From positions 733,708 to 797,707 of the forward strand of contig KN834767.1 in NCBI GenBank assembly GCA_000827265.1: a DNA stretch of 64,000 bases. The letters are read 5' to 3'. Numbering within the stretch: the stretch's first letter is position 1; the number at the start of each line of letters is the position of its first letter. This document shows positions 45,691 through 58,335 of the stretch, piece by piece. Origin of the DNA: Collybiopsis luxurians FD-317 M1 (taxonomy: Eukaryota; Basidiomycota; Agaricomycetes; Agaricales; Omphalotaceae). The notes beneath the pieces were generated by a model. That model worked only from the letters and a program-made list of their open reading frames with translations, made no database searches and was not told the DNA's origin. A program made the translations under genes and the position numbers.

Positions 45691-45826
45691 GAAATCAAAG
45701 TTTCGAAGGTTCAAGCTTGAACCTTCGAAGCTTTGATTTCTGAAAAGATCGACATACATACTCACTCGTACTCACTCACTTGTGAGTATGACTAAGTATG
45801 TATGTCAATCTTTTCAGAAATCAAAC
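45691..45826. repeat. two overlapping palindromes (hairpin-forming repeat)
   Basis: 45691-45740 is a 50-bp near-perfect palindrome centred on ttcaagcttgaa, with one mismatched pair. Its right arm (ctttgatttc) is also the left end of a second inverted repeat: tgatttctgaaaagatcgac at 45734-45753 pairs with gtcaatcttttcagaaatca at 45804-45823, and the inner arms gacatacatac / gtatgtatgtc continue the pairing. gaaatcaaa therefore occurs three times in alternating orientation. This chained structure could form a cruciform and may come from template switching or a small foldback element. Confidence 0.8.
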
Positions 45827-46687
45827 CTGGGATTGTTCACAACAAACCTATCATACCGTCTCAACGACCCATAAAGCATTTGCATTCAATTACGGTACCC
45901 ACTTTAGGTATAGCCTAAACCTCTTGCGAAGGGAAGGGGGCCCTGTACACACTTTACTCGTACTTACATATGTAAAAATAAATTCCCAGTCGACTGGAAA
46001 TTCAGTGGTCTACCGTTGCCCTCAACTCCGGGAATACCGACGACGAAGATGATCGTCCCATCCTTCCCTTCCGCACATCCGCCGCATCCGCATTTCTCGA
46101 ATATCGGGAAACGTTCTATACTGTACTTTTTTTATCACGATTTCCCGTTGTGAGGCGCACAAGGGACAGGGACGGAGCGTGGCTCTCCGGATGACCCATC
46201 TGCAAAGACGTAAAAAAAAATAAATAAGGTTCCCAAGTCCGAGTCGTATGAGACCTGTTCATGAAACCAACGGGCTGAATCCAGAACGAAAGAATTAAAA
46301 TAAAAAGAGAATTCCCAGATCCTTAATCGGTACCAAAAGCGTCAGAACACGCTCGATTTTTGCGGACTACACAGTACTTGGAGGATTTCAAAGAGCTGAT
46401 CTGTTCGCACTCATACAATTAGAATACGATGATCTTAACTCTTAACCCTTTGGCCCTTTTCGATGGAGCGAGTAAGCGAACAGCTGCAACAGGAAAATCT
46501 CAAGATGAAAACTCACTTTTACCGTCGAACCACTTGAGTAGTGACATATGGAATATAATTTGGGGCGAGCACACCAATCGCTAGCGGGACCGTCGGCCAC
46601 CGAAGTCGATACCATACATTAACAATTAAACTCTGTTCCCAGCAAAGCACAACCCCAGATCATTGAGCGCGATCGGGAAAAAATAAC
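45827..46687. other. intergenic, nothing recognised
   Basis: Region 3' of the DENN gene. No gene is seen. Confidence 0.4.
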
Positions 46688-49051
46688 CTAAGTTTTACGA
46701 GCCGAATTATCATTCAAGACATTTTGTACAATACTCTCCTGCTGTGCAAGCCACAATCCAAACGTCGGAGTCTTCAACCATCTGCAAAGGCAAAAAAGTA
46801 AAACCGAAGCATTCGTCAACGAGCGAAACGAATAGCAAAAGATGGCAAGGAAAGATGGAAAGTACGGACAAAACACCAACCTCTCGTAAAACTCTGTCCG
46901 CTTGCTACTCGACCGAAACGGCAATGTCGATCCATGAGCCTTGAGTGACGCGAAAAAATTGACAGAGTTGAATGGCTTGAGCCTCAGGTTGCCGCCGTGT
47001 CCTTGTCCTTGCTGCGCTCGCGTTTGCGTATTGGCGACTTCGGTCGGTGTCGGTATCAGGGTGTGTAGGTATCGGGTGAGGGGTATAAGCAGCTCGTTCG
47101 TTCGTGAGCAAAAGTGGAGTCGGAGAGCGAGTGAGGCATCAATTTCTGTATGACAATCGGAAAGCATATGTCAGAAAATGAGAAACCTCCGAAAAAGCAA
47201 ACACGTACTCTGTTGCTCAGTCCCCCGACACGCATCTTCCAGCTGTTTAAGGAGGGCGCGATCCTTGGAGATGTATCGCTTGTGTAGTCTAGTCTTCCAG
47301 CCAGGTGGTGGCCCTGCAGTAGCCGTAGCTGTAGTCGTTTTCGTCGCCGTGTTCGGTCTATCCATCAATGAAGCAGCAAAGAAAACAATAAGGATCAGCT
47401 ATGTCGGCGAAAGCTCACGCGTATGAGGTGGACGTACGGAATATACCGCCCGAGACTGAGAATATGGGGCCAGTGGGCGCACGAACGATCAAAATAAGGA
47501 TTGGTCACTCCCAGGATCAGACCAGGTTTCGGCGGGAGTTTGTTGACCAGTACGTTGTGGTCCTTGTCGTGTATCGTGAAATACGGTCGAATGTCCCCGG
47601 CTAGAGGTATCTAAAAGCAGCATATTTACGTCAAAAAAGTTCCGCTAAATATATGGATGACATACCGGCCGCAGAAGATCTCTGAACCACCACGCTGCCT
47701 GACTCGTCTGTGCTGGCGACGAACCAAAGAGCAATATCGGTTCGCAAAGAACCACGCATTCCCATATTGACCATAGATGTGATAAGCTAGCTTCGAAGAG
47801 GAGGATTGGAGGCGGATGAAAAGAGGGAGCTGAAGCGAGGATCTAAGATACTTGGAGGTTAGTCGCAGTATAACTCGCTGAGAGAAGAGGAAAGGACCAA
47901 CGTGTTGTTTGGGATTGAAATGCTCTCTGACCATGGACCCACTTAACTGCTGAGCATCATCCCCTGAATGTGGAATCTCAACATGCAACACGGTGCCCAG
48001 AAATCCAATTTCGAGCAGCGTTCCAGGTGTAGGGTCAGGCCTTCTTCAAGGGATGGGTAAAAGAGACTGCAGGAGAACTAAATCACCGTACCATGTTGCA
48101 ATGTTGTGACAGGCTGATTCGAGCATCGGTAGTCCGTGTTCTTGGAACAGTGGGCCAAAAATGGACAGCACAGCAGAAAAGAATGCGGGATAAGGGTGAT
48201 ATGTCAATATGACGGCTGAGCGCTACGACGATCTGAGCTTGAACATATCGAACGAAGACTCGACGCCTTACCTGTTCGTAGCCTCGTTTTGAAGAAGGGT
48301 CTCTCTTTTGTGTGAAATATGAGTAGCCGTATATGAACTCATCGGCATTCGCAGGTCGTTTCTCGCTGGAAACGCCGATTCTTTCTCCACGTATTCGAAA
48401 GGAATGTATCTGAGAGCCTTGGTCAAACTGCAGCGAGTCTGGAAAGGCTGAAAATGCTCTGCGGTGTGAATTCAGAATACGGATCAGCCAGCGGCATGAT
48501 AACATAACATACACATTCTCCAACTCTTTCGGGAACAAAACTAGGGGAGGAAAGACCCCATCAACTACAGGGCCTTGGTCAATGTCAAAATTTACTGATA
48601 ATCACGCGTTAACGGGGCAAGTGCGCTGTACAATGTTTTTGGGGTCCATACCGATTGCTATCCCAAGTATCCATCTCCGTATTTTCTCTAGCACCTCCGA
48701 GTCAACCTGGAGAGCTTCCAATTGTGCAGCCAACGTATCTGATCTTTTCTCCGCCTGCTGAACTTTGGGCAAAGTAGCTGAACGAACTAACCCAGGACGT
48801 TCCCATTTAATGGGTTTGGAAAGGTCTGGCGAAGAAGGTGAAGGGATTTGAAGCTGGTCGAGACTTGATTTCCTGGAAATGTGCCTCTTGAGCGCAGGTA
48901 GGGTAAAACCTTTCTTTGGCGTCCGAGGTGACGGTGACGAGGTGTATGAAGATGAATTGAGTGAAATTAAGGATGAGGCCGTTCCAAGATCGCCAACGTC
49001 GACCTCCTCTGGTTCATAACGGTCCTCGAGGCGTAATGTTGGCCTGGGCAT
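46688..49051 (-). CDS. DENN-domain protein, DENND6/FAM116-like
   Basis: About nine exons. The N-terminal about 150 aa are Ser/Pro-rich (ALKRHISRKSSLDQ). The upstream DENN (longin-like) part starts near ILGIAI then VNFDIDQGPVVDGVFPPLVL, followed by FSAFPDSLQFDQGSQIHSFR, the hallmark opening of DENND6 proteins. Further pieces include EFIYGYSYFTQKRDPSSKRGYEQ, TVLHVEIPHSGDD, LLFEASLSHLWSIWECVVLCEP, ILLFGSSPAQTSQAVWWFRDL and PLAGDIRPYFTIHDKD. The end contains RLHKRYISKDRALLKQLEDA and stops after NVLNDNSARKT. DENND6 proteins act as guanine-nucleotide exchange factors for Rab GTPases (Rab14 in animals) in endosomal recycling. It is a single-copy housekeeping-type gene. Exon borders in the middle are approximate. 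Confidence 0.8.
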
Positions 49052-49298
49052 GATGGAGGTTGGGAGCAGATGTTAATTACAACCTTGACTGATGAAACCC
49101 ATGTGGTCCGTGCGCGTGCCTCTAATTGAGTGGAGTACAACAGCCAAGCCTTGCGTCGATGTTGTGTTCGACGTTCAAAACAGGTTAGAATCAGAATTCT
49201 AACGTCGGCGATCCAACGGCGGTTCAGCGAAAATGGCGGTTGCCGACTGAGGCGGTTTAGCGCTCGAGGTAATGGCATTCATTAGCGTAAACGAAATA

Positions 49299-51330
49299 TC
49301 ACAATTCAGCTTTATCCAACCCTCTCGTAAACGTCTCCAACGATTTTAGTCCTTTCGTCCACAAACGAGCGACACCACCAACACATCCTACAGCGCTGTC
49401 TTTGCAATAACGATAGATAGTACCAATGCCACTCTGAATCCCAAGACTTTCATCCGACTCTGAAGGGTAATCCTCTAGCCACATCTCCCGGAACCGATTC
49501 GCAGCTTGTATACTCTCACTGAACCGATTCAGTGTATTGAACAGCGTAGCGAGTTCAGATCGCTGGATGACCGTGTCCAAAGATGAGTTTGTATGGAAAC
49601 TACGCAACCGCCGATAGTTAGCCAGACGAGACGAGTACTCTAGGGCATCTATACGCTCACCTAAAACTGTTCTCATCCAGCTCAAACAAGATTTTCATTG
49701 CAGTAGCAACTCCTGTCGTTTGAACTTTACCCCACAGTCGACACTGGTCGCAATCAATACAATCCATAATCCTCGAAACGTTGCGAAAATGAGACTTGAA
49801 ATCCTCCCGTAAAGACTTGAGAACAGTTCAGTCAGTCACCTTTCCCTGCGTGTCTGATGAGTCCACATACGATAGCATCGGCACCGCTAAACATCCAACT
49901 CTCGTTGAATTTCCCGACCTGTTTGGCTATTTCAACAACTCTCCCAAGACTTCTCTTTGCTTCATTCAGATCGTCATCTGCGCCTGCCACACCCAGATAA
50001 AAGTCGTATTGCTCCAAATGCGATGTTATCCGAGCAATGGCTCGAAGAAGTAGGACAGTGTTAAAGTATATGTACTCGAGCCGTTCAGGATGCGAAGCGA
50101 CCCGTCCAAGATAACATTGCAGATTAGGGCCCTGGTTCAAGGAGTCGGTTATTAGATCGAAGGAGTATATTGAACGATGAAGCAAAGAACTTACCCATTC
50201 TCCCGTGGTTTGATTAAGATAGTCTAGGCAAATATGTGTCGAGATGGATGCATGAAGACCTGCAGTATACCGAGTCAGGACAAGCAGAACTTTGAAGTAT
50301 CTGGGTAACAACAGAGCACGAACCTGAAATAATCTTATTGTAAACCTGTTCTTCTAAGCACGTTTGATCACTCTCCGCCTTCTGTGGCAAGATGCCAACG
50401 GTAGTAGAGCGAGGATTGAAACAGTTTTCCTCGTAAATGGCGCGCCAGATCTGACGAGGACCGTTACCGGTGTATCCAGTATAACGTTCCGGTATGGTAG
50501 TCAAATCATAGAAGTCTCCTACTGCCAGCGTAATCAACGTCAGTGAGCGAATAGTTGCAGGAGAAGGGGAAAATAAAAGAAGAGCGTACGTTGAGGATCT
50601 TCCAGAATACAAAAGTCCGAGTCTCTGTAGTAACACCCTCCAAGTTCGTGATACTAGCGATTTGTCTGGAAACTCCGTCGAGATGGAAGTCATGAAGAAA
50701 CTCGACATACGGTGTTAGCAACCGGATTAACCTTGCTCAGAGCATCCATCCGCCACTCTTCCGGTATTTCGCTCTGCATTATCACGGTAATATTCAGACA
50801 TGCACGCAAACCACGAGAAGCAAGATAAACCAACCTCATCGACATTGGGAATAGAGCATGTCGATTCCGTACAAGTAGCATCATCTTCCCAGAACGGACA
50901 GCCTCGATACAAATCTATCTGTTCAACGAAAGGAAAAGTTCGCTTAGCTCGAATTGCATCTGTAAAGTATTCGAACGTACTTGTAGAAACTTGAAGAACG
51001 GTAAACGAAGCAAGTATGATAGATGATCATGCAGCTCGTTATTGGCGCTTTCTACAGTCTCATAATTACACAAAGTCGCATCGATCGGTCCAGCTGGCTT
51101 TTCAGATATTCAAATATGATTTCGGCTGCCTACCAAATTGAACGCACCTTGTCGAGGCAGGTGATAGCGATAGGCTCTTGAGCTTCAGCTTTGAATATAG
51201 CTTGTACGGTAGCTGAGTTATCGTTGGATAAAGGCAGCATCAGGCCTTCCGAATTTCCCCTAGCAGCTGTAACCAAATATTGAGCTAAATTTGAGAACAC
51301 CAAGGTATGTGCTAGTCCACGACGTGGCAT
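49299..51330 (-). CDS. ERO1: ERO1, endoplasmic reticulum thiol oxidase
   Basis: About eight exons. The segment [19 protein letters not shown] begins the ERO1 core, followed by [20 protein letters not shown] and WEDDATC. The middle contains [32 protein letters not shown] and [13 protein letters not shown]. The active-site motif [17 protein letters not shown] provides the CxxCxxC pair that hands electrons to FAD. ERO1 reoxidises protein disulphide isomerase and passes electrons to oxygen, producing H2O2, in the ER lumen. The first exon as read ([14 protein letters not shown]...) is not a classical signal peptide, so the true start may lie elsewhere. The last exon ends [11 protein letters not shown]. 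It is divergent from the GH43 gene, 550 bp away. Confidence 0.9.
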
Positions 51331-51880
51331 GATGAGAGTTTGTGTTTGAGATACGTTCAGAGCATAGCAAAAGGGCTGAAAATTCGATGAAGAACGGGCT
51401 GGCTTGGTCTAGTCGCGCTCTCGACGCGATGGCGAAAAGGAGGCTAAGGTCCAGACAGTGGGAATAAATTCCCTAGTTAGGATGATAAGCGCGCGCGGCT
51501 TCTTGGGCGCTTTGGTTTCTCGCACACTCAACGCCACTGCTTTCGCTGTCCCTGTTCTAAATACAGCCTCATCGCTACCGGGACCGTCTCGAAAATCCAC
51601 GTGTCCTACCTCTGCTTCTTCCGATCTTTGTTAGCTACAAGTTGAACAAAACGAGTCTTATGTTCTCTTCCGCGGACCGCGTACAATGCGCTCGTGAATC
51701 CTTGATCCTCCGACAGTTATCCGACTATAGTGAAATCTTAGCAGCTGACGCATAGTCCGTGCTCGGTTTACTGTCGCAAGAAGTCCTCAGGAAAATCAAC
51801 AATCATGACGTGGGCAAGTTGTCGATGATTTAAGGCTGAAGAACTTGAGGAAGCGCTTGTAAAAACCATCAACTTGAAGT
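51331..51880. other. divergent promoter region between ERO1 and GH43 gene
   Basis: No coding frame or repeat is seen in this divergent intergenic region. Confidence 0.4.
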
Positions 51881-53892
51881 ATGTGGGGTAAACTGAAGAA
51901 CAATTTCAGAGCGTTGTGCGTTGCGCTTCTTTGCTCCTCGTCTACTCTGGGCGTATCTTGGATCGTTCCCGGTGCCGTTTGGACCGATACCAGCGGTAAC
52001 AAGATCGATGCGCATGGCGGTCAAATCCTGAAGCAGGGAAACACTTTCTATTGGGCAAGTATTCACAACTGACAGAGATTTTGCCTTCTTTGACCTAAAT
52101 TTCAAACAGGTTGGATCTGCCTATGCAAATAACGAGGTTCCGAATCTCTACTCCTCTACTGACCTCTTGAATTGGACTTTCTTGGGCCCCGCTTCGACCG
52201 CCGTAGAGTTTATGTACAGGCCGAAGCTATTTACTTCCGGTGGTAAATTCTACGTGAAATTTCTCCCATTTTTGCAGTAAACCTCTCGCCTAGCCCTGAT
52301 ATTCTGCATCTTAGATATGGGGCCAGGTCAACAGAGCAGTTCAAGGACTTGTGTCCTCTACTATAAGTGGCGGCTACTCCGTCAATGGCGCGCCATTCTT
52401 CCTTCCACCTGATGGCCGAAGCTACAGCGATGAGGGTATTTTTGTTGACACCACGGGTGAGCTGCATTTAATGCTCTTTGGTCGTTTGCATACTGAATGA
52501 ACGCAAAATATAGGCGAAGCATATCTTCTCACTAGTGCGGATTCCAACAACTTACAGATCAATCAAATTGTAGGCTATCTCTCTGTTTAATTGTGCGCTT
52601 GTACAGTTCTGTCTTACCGTGGACGTAGAATGGAGGAGCTACGGTGTCGATCGGAAGCCGTGTCCTCGACCTTGGTTAGTGATTCTCAATGACATTGTGT
52701 TTGCACTGTTTATGGTCGTTCTAGAGGGTTCCTGGGAGGCACCCGGTATGCTCAAATCACCCGGAGGTAAGGGTCAAAATCTACCCACTACGTAGTCTCT
52801 TTCTCATAGTTCACTATTATAGGAATATACTACTTGATCATGTCGTCTAAGACGGGCTACACTGCTAAGTCTGTCATTCGTTCTATAGACATTCAAATGC
52901 TAATTCTGCCACCAAATCCATAGTGCGAACCAATTCTGGTGGTCTACCAGTATCACTGGTCCGTTCACTGGACCTGCAGGCATCGCTCCTGGCTCTAGCA
53001 ATACCTACAACTCCCAGAACAGTTTCGAGCTAAAGATTGCTGGAAGCCAAGCGACCACTTATATATACATGGGCGATGCTTGGGACTCAGATGGAACCGC
53101 GGCCAGCAACTATGAATGGTTACCTATCTCAATCAACGATGCCGCCCACACAGTGACACTGCAAGATTTCGCCTTTTGGAAGGTCGATGTTAATACTGGT
53201 AGATACCTTTCTAAGCAGAGAAGTTGATGGACAGGGTTCTTACCGACTTGTAGGTGTCGTCACCACGTCGACAACTGGAAAACGGTACGACGCGACAGAG
53301 GGCCTGATCATGCGTCGCGGTCGTGAGTCATCTCTTTCTCCTCTAGAGATTCCTATTCATGAAATCCGTCCACCTCTATATAGTCAAAGATGATTGCCGC
53401 GCTTGCAAGCGTTCTGTACCCGATAGTACGTGCTTGGAAACTTTTAACTCTGAACTATGTACTTACCATTTGTCTAGTTGATTCTTTGAGTAATGTCACA
53501 ATTAGCAACATCGAAGGAACAGGAGAGGCGCAATGGGTCTCCATACATTACACCGTCAGCGATCCTACTGGTGAGATTCTCAGATACAAAATGCAGCCTC
53601 TCCGTCTTACTCTTGACTTTCTATTTACAGCTGGGGACGCTTATGTCTGGGTCAACGGTGACGAGATTAGGATCGCGGACAAGAACTCTCGTGCTGGGTG
53701 GTTCGCTGTTGTCCCAATAAGTCTGACCCTGAAGAAGGGTGACACTAATGTTATCACATTCGGATGCAAGGCGCACGAGGAGGACTCTGGTGAGTTCTTC
53801 GTTACATGGTAATACCACTGTTTCTTGTTGACCATTCTACATTTGTAGATTTCGTAGCGCACTTGGAGGGGATCGAACTGATTGATGATTAA
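51881..53892 (+). CDS. GH43 exo-beta-1,3-galactanase-like enzyme with CBM35-like domain
   Basis: About twelve exons encoding about 430 aa. A signal-anchor-like N-terminus (NFRALCVALLCSSSTLG) is followed by IVPGAVWTDTSGNKIDAHGG and GNTFYW, the usual opening of the GH43 subfamily that includes Phanerochaete exo-1,3-galactanase. Later blocks are SSTDLLNWTFLG, YRPKLF, SDEGIFVDTT, EGSWEAPGMLKSPGGIYYL, FWWSTSITGPF and YIYMGDAWDSD, which carry candidate acidic catalytic residues (the Glu of EAPGM is the likely acid). The C-terminal part (VTISNIEGTGEAQWVSIHYT, YVWVNGDEIRIADKN, NVITFGCKAHEED) looks like a CBM35-type beta-sandwich. Activity on arabinogalactan side chains is the family expectation. Intron 1 has a GC donor (gcaagt). 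Position-specific details of the middle exons are approximate. Confidence 0.82.
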
Positions 53893-54057
53893 TGACTGTA
53901 GGCTCGAAACATACGTTGCGGAACCTCTTCTCACTGGATCTTGTATGCCTGTTGATAATAAACATAACATGGGCCTTCTTGGAGCTCGATTGCAGTGTTA
54001 CAACGTAGACATGAGTAAATGAATGATTACTGATGTTATATTTAGTGATAACTTCAA

Positions 54058-57000
54058 CTACTCCGCCTTCAATATCTCAACAAGTTGCTCGATGGATGCT
54101 CCAAGTCTCGCAATATTTTGATTGAGGGTTGAGAGATTGTCATCAATGGATGCGAGTTTCGAGAGTCTATCATCAATGGATACGAGCCGTTGGTTTAGCT
54201 CCTCCGGCATTGCAAGCTGTGCCGCCGGACCAATAATGGCTCCCAGAGAGGCCGAACCCGCAGCTGCAGCGTTAGAAGCTACTGGAAGATCGTCAAACTG
54301 GTCATCGAGGAGAGGCGGCGGTGGAGCAACGTATGGTTCCAGATCTGGGAACTGGACCATCTCTGTTGCATACTGAATGGGCCGAGTTTCGTCAAAAAAC
54401 TCGCCGTAATCAGGACACGGTACATATCCGAGGCAAGCATATCCTCTTGTTCCAACGATGTCCTTGGTGATAAGGACCTTAAACGCGTAGATTCGTTGAC
54501 AGGAGAGGTCAACGAGAGCCCAGGTCTTCCATGACCAGGCCTTGGACGTTCCCGTGTAATTGTTCTGTCCAATTTTAAGGTCAATTTCCGAACTCCCTGT
54601 TTTGAGTGCTTTGTAGGCAACGGCCTTCATCTGATCTTCTCCGAAAGAGAAACCACTTGCGACATTTCCTTCCCATACGTCAAATTGAACTCCAACAGAG
54701 TTGCGAGTATTGAGTACATCAACTCCATATCGGTCCCAGGTGAGTGGATCATCAACGTAAAAGTAAGCGAGATCATCTTTCTCCAGTTCCTTCTTACGTT
54801 TTCCAGAAGAAACATAGTCGAGAACAATTGAACATTCCTCTTCTTCGATATCTGTCAGGACTAGCTTGATTCGAAGAGGACGATGTCGGGCCACAAAAGA
54901 TCCGCGTACCCAGCGGGTGCTGATATTCAATTCTTCCTCAGAGCGAGGTACGGTCAAGCAGAATTTAAAAGTCCAGTTTTGTCGAGGATCAATGGAAACT
55001 GGAAGAACTACACGATCCACCATTTCCATCGATTTCACCGGTTTATAGGTCTCTTCGCCGATAAAACGGTAAAAACCACTAACCGATGAAATAGAAACTG
55101 GCTCCATGGACTTGGGTGAGTTTTTATTGAAAACGGATACAGTCCCATAGAAATAATCGTGCCCCGAAGAACTTGCTTCAGCAGATAGTGGTGGATTAGA
55201 GACCACTTTCAGCATCACTGGGAGGTTCGGGGATGTGCGGGTTTTGAAGTCTTTCCGAACTTCGCGAAGAGCTTTTTCCGGTAGAGCAGCACAGACCTGT
55301 CGCATCTCGGGAAGAACATACGGTGTGTCAGGCCTGTATGAACGAAGACCGCCCTCGGACAAGGCTTTCACCTCACCGGATAATGTGGCAGTAGTGATGT
55401 CGATTGGACAGAATCTAATGAACGGAGTCGGCGAGGTGGAAACTTTCAAGGTGATGGAAATCCCTGTGATGACACCTCCCGACAAAACCCATTCTGCCAT
55501 AGCATATTGCTCTTTGGAGTGAGATGATCGATAAATGACAGTCTGATGAGTGATATCCGCGACCTTTGAAGCAACCTCAAGGTCATGGATGGTGTAGATC
55601 TTGAATAAATACGGCTCAGATATCGACACTTCTCCTACTCTTATCAGGATGGTGGGCAACTCGGGAGCAGCACCTCCCGATTTCCAGCGGAGAAGACGTC
55701 CCACAGAAGCTGTGATCCTGTCCGAGGTGTCGAAGTTGAAATCTTCAATCGTAACCCATCGATCTACCGTGTCCCAAGCCCAAGCAATATTTCCAGCAAA
55801 TTCAAAGAAATTCCCATAAAGGTAGTCGTAGTGGTGGTCGGGACGATGTCTTCCTGCCTGGCATGGATTTTTGGTGTTACAGCAAGTATAGGTTTCATTC
55901 CTGGAATCATACTGAGCGCGATGGAAGGAACATGATTTATCCCCATTGGTGGAATCACGATACTCTTTGTCGCACTGGACACAGACGAACGTCTGCTCCT
56001 TGGCTGACTCATTTATTTGAGCAGCAAGTCCCCTAATACCGTCAATGACAGATGCACTGACGCTCTCATTGAGAGATTGCTCCAAGCGGTCCTGATTTTG
56101 CTGCAGAACTTCGGTTATGTTGGTATTGAGCTGCTCCATGACTTTTTCATCCATCGAAAGCTTCATCTCGCTCGCAAACTGCTTTACGAGTTCCTCATTA
56201 CCTTTTACAGCATCCAGCCCTCCATGAGCTGCGACAAACATTTCCGCAGCTTCGTCTTCGGGATCAGAGGGCACAGGTCGGGTGAGGATATCTAGTTGAG
56301 TGCTTTGATGAATCTGGAGACTGACCATTAAGTCGTTGGTACAGTCTTTGAGCGAATCGGCGCACGACGCGAATCGGTCCTTGTTGTGAACACTGAGGCG
56401 TCGGGCGATAGCACTCTGTTTACGGTAAGTCTGAATAAGTGCTGCGGCTTTTTTGAGAACATCGTTCATACGATCAATGACTTGCCGAGTTGAGTCTGTG
56501 ACTTTAATATTCTTGAGAGCCGGAAGATGGCTCAGCATAAAAGTGACTCGCTGGACTAGGTCCGTGCACTTTGCATCTACATCCCTCGCGCGCTGTTCGA
56601 CGGCGATGATGGTTTTGATTATAACGAACGCGGGAGCAACAAAAGGCATGGCTTTTCCGATATCCGCCAAGCTGTCCATCACCGTCAACGCGTGCTGGAT
56701 GTAGTCAGTCGCACCGGAAACGACATTGACTGCGCCATCGGAGCTGGAGTCCCCTCCAGTAATATCAGCGATGGCGGCTGCCCCTCTGGCTGCTTTGACG
56801 TTGTTCACGACACCTATAGCTGATTGAACCACCCCAACGGCGGCCCCTGCGCCCCCGCCAGAGACTGAGACTTCGCGGTTGTAGATATTTCCTCGGCCTT
56901 TTGCGTCGAGCCCGAAAATCTCAGTAGAGATACCTTGCAGAGGGCCGGAATTCTCATCTACGAAGCTGGAGACAAGGTTGGACGAGCCCAAGCAAGGAGA

Positions 57001-57655
57001 AAAATGGTGTCCTACCGGAGCATTTGACTCAGCCCATTACTAAGAGAAGAGGGATGAGCCAGGACTTGTTGTATAATTTTGTTAGGATTTATAAGAAATG
57101 CAGTATTGCGCTACAGAATTCTGCTTCAGTGACGGTTCAAGTATCATCGGCGAATGAAATGGTTTACGGCTGATGCTGCGTCTCTACCATCACCACTTTT
57201 CCCCCACATTCCGTACATAGTCGAAATCTTTCCTTGGTTGTCCGCTATCTACTTACTAGATAAACGTCAAGCCGCTTAAACTGAGACGGAGCGGCTCACG
57301 ATTTGCACATTCATCCCCGAATCAGGCTGTTTACCATATTGCTGCAACAAAATTTTCCATTGGAGGCCGTCGCTTTGCCAGTTTCTTGAAAATATTAAAA
57401 CCTTTATGCCACGTTGCTCAAGGTCCGGTAGTCTTCGTGCTACTTCGGTAAGTTCGGGCACAGGGGCAGAACTTGAAAGAGAGAACACTATAGACTTCGG
57501 AGAGAAGATAAAGATAGCACGGCGGTCGTTTGCTTAACCTAACGCACCCATGATTCTGCGGCCCACTGATGAAATCTGAGAGGAACGGAAGCAGTGTTGC
57601 CTTCGAAATTCGGGGCTATATGTCCTATTGTGAGTTTGGGCTGGATGTGGGACAT
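54058..57655 (-). CDS. peroxiredoxin-like/MLKL-like helical-bundle multidomain protein (paralogue P2)
   Basis: Exons 57655-57548, 57494-57300, 57110-57016 and 56965-54058 give 3306 nt in frame (1101 aa). Unlike P1, exon 1 is intact: PNFEGNTASVPLRFHQW matches Prx6 beta strands. In the next exon the position of the catalytic FxHP...C motif reads IVFSLSSSAPVPELTE, so the peroxidatic Cys and the His are both gone. Sequence matching P1 exon 3 survives inside the long intron (about 57208-57248) but cannot be spliced in frame. The large exon carries the same order as P1: Gly-rich hinge, MLKL-like helices (AMPFVAPAFVIIKTIIAVEQ), coiled coil, Cys/His cluster (FVCVQCDKEY ... CCNTKNPC), beta domains and C-terminal coiled-coil heptads (LVSIDDRLSKLASIDDNL). 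A TATA-like box lies upstream at about 57697. It is a duplicate of P1 on the opposite strand. Confidence 0.78.
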
Positions 57656-58335
57656 AAGTATCGGTTTATTGGGAATGAAATATCGTAAAGTGCGGCCTTA
57701 AATATATCCTAGAGCGTAACCTGGAGATTTGATAGCCTTCAGATAGTGGATGATCCTAGTAAATCATCCAGGGCAATGATTTTGCGCTCGAGTAAGAACT
57801 ATATAATTTGGGACTGATGGAGTGATGAGGATATATTTTATTTGGTCAAAACTCACTGGGTAGGGATATCGCCAATTTATCGTACCTAGAATTGAAATCC
57901 CGAAAGCTACATACATATGTTGTGGTTTTCAGTCCTACAGATTCTTCGATATTATTCTTCAAATCGCCAACGATTTGATTGGTGATGATCTGTCACAAAA
58001 CCGACAGCTGACAGAAGATGGGCGTTGGGCGCGGTGAATATTGACACGAGGAGTCAGTGTAAGCAGTTACATAAAAAATAAATATGGCCGCCCAATCAGG
58101 CTAGCGCATAGAGAAACCTGAATTTCCTGGAGCAATCGTTGTCCAGTATTGTAGAATACTGTGTTCAGACTGGATTGAACTGCAAGATATTGAACTTGCA
58201 CTGAGGCGATCTGGAAAGGCAGCGGGCACTGCCGCTCGCCGGCGCTACTCAGTACCCAGTCCCTACCGTCACGGTCAAAGCAAGGTATAGCAAAAGTGAT
58301 ATCGTGGTACTATTTGTAGTAACACAATTGCTATA
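57656..58335. other. upstream region of P2, nothing recognised
   Basis: Contains a minus-strand TATA-like ggatatattt near 57697-57708 and no gene. Confidence 0.4.
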
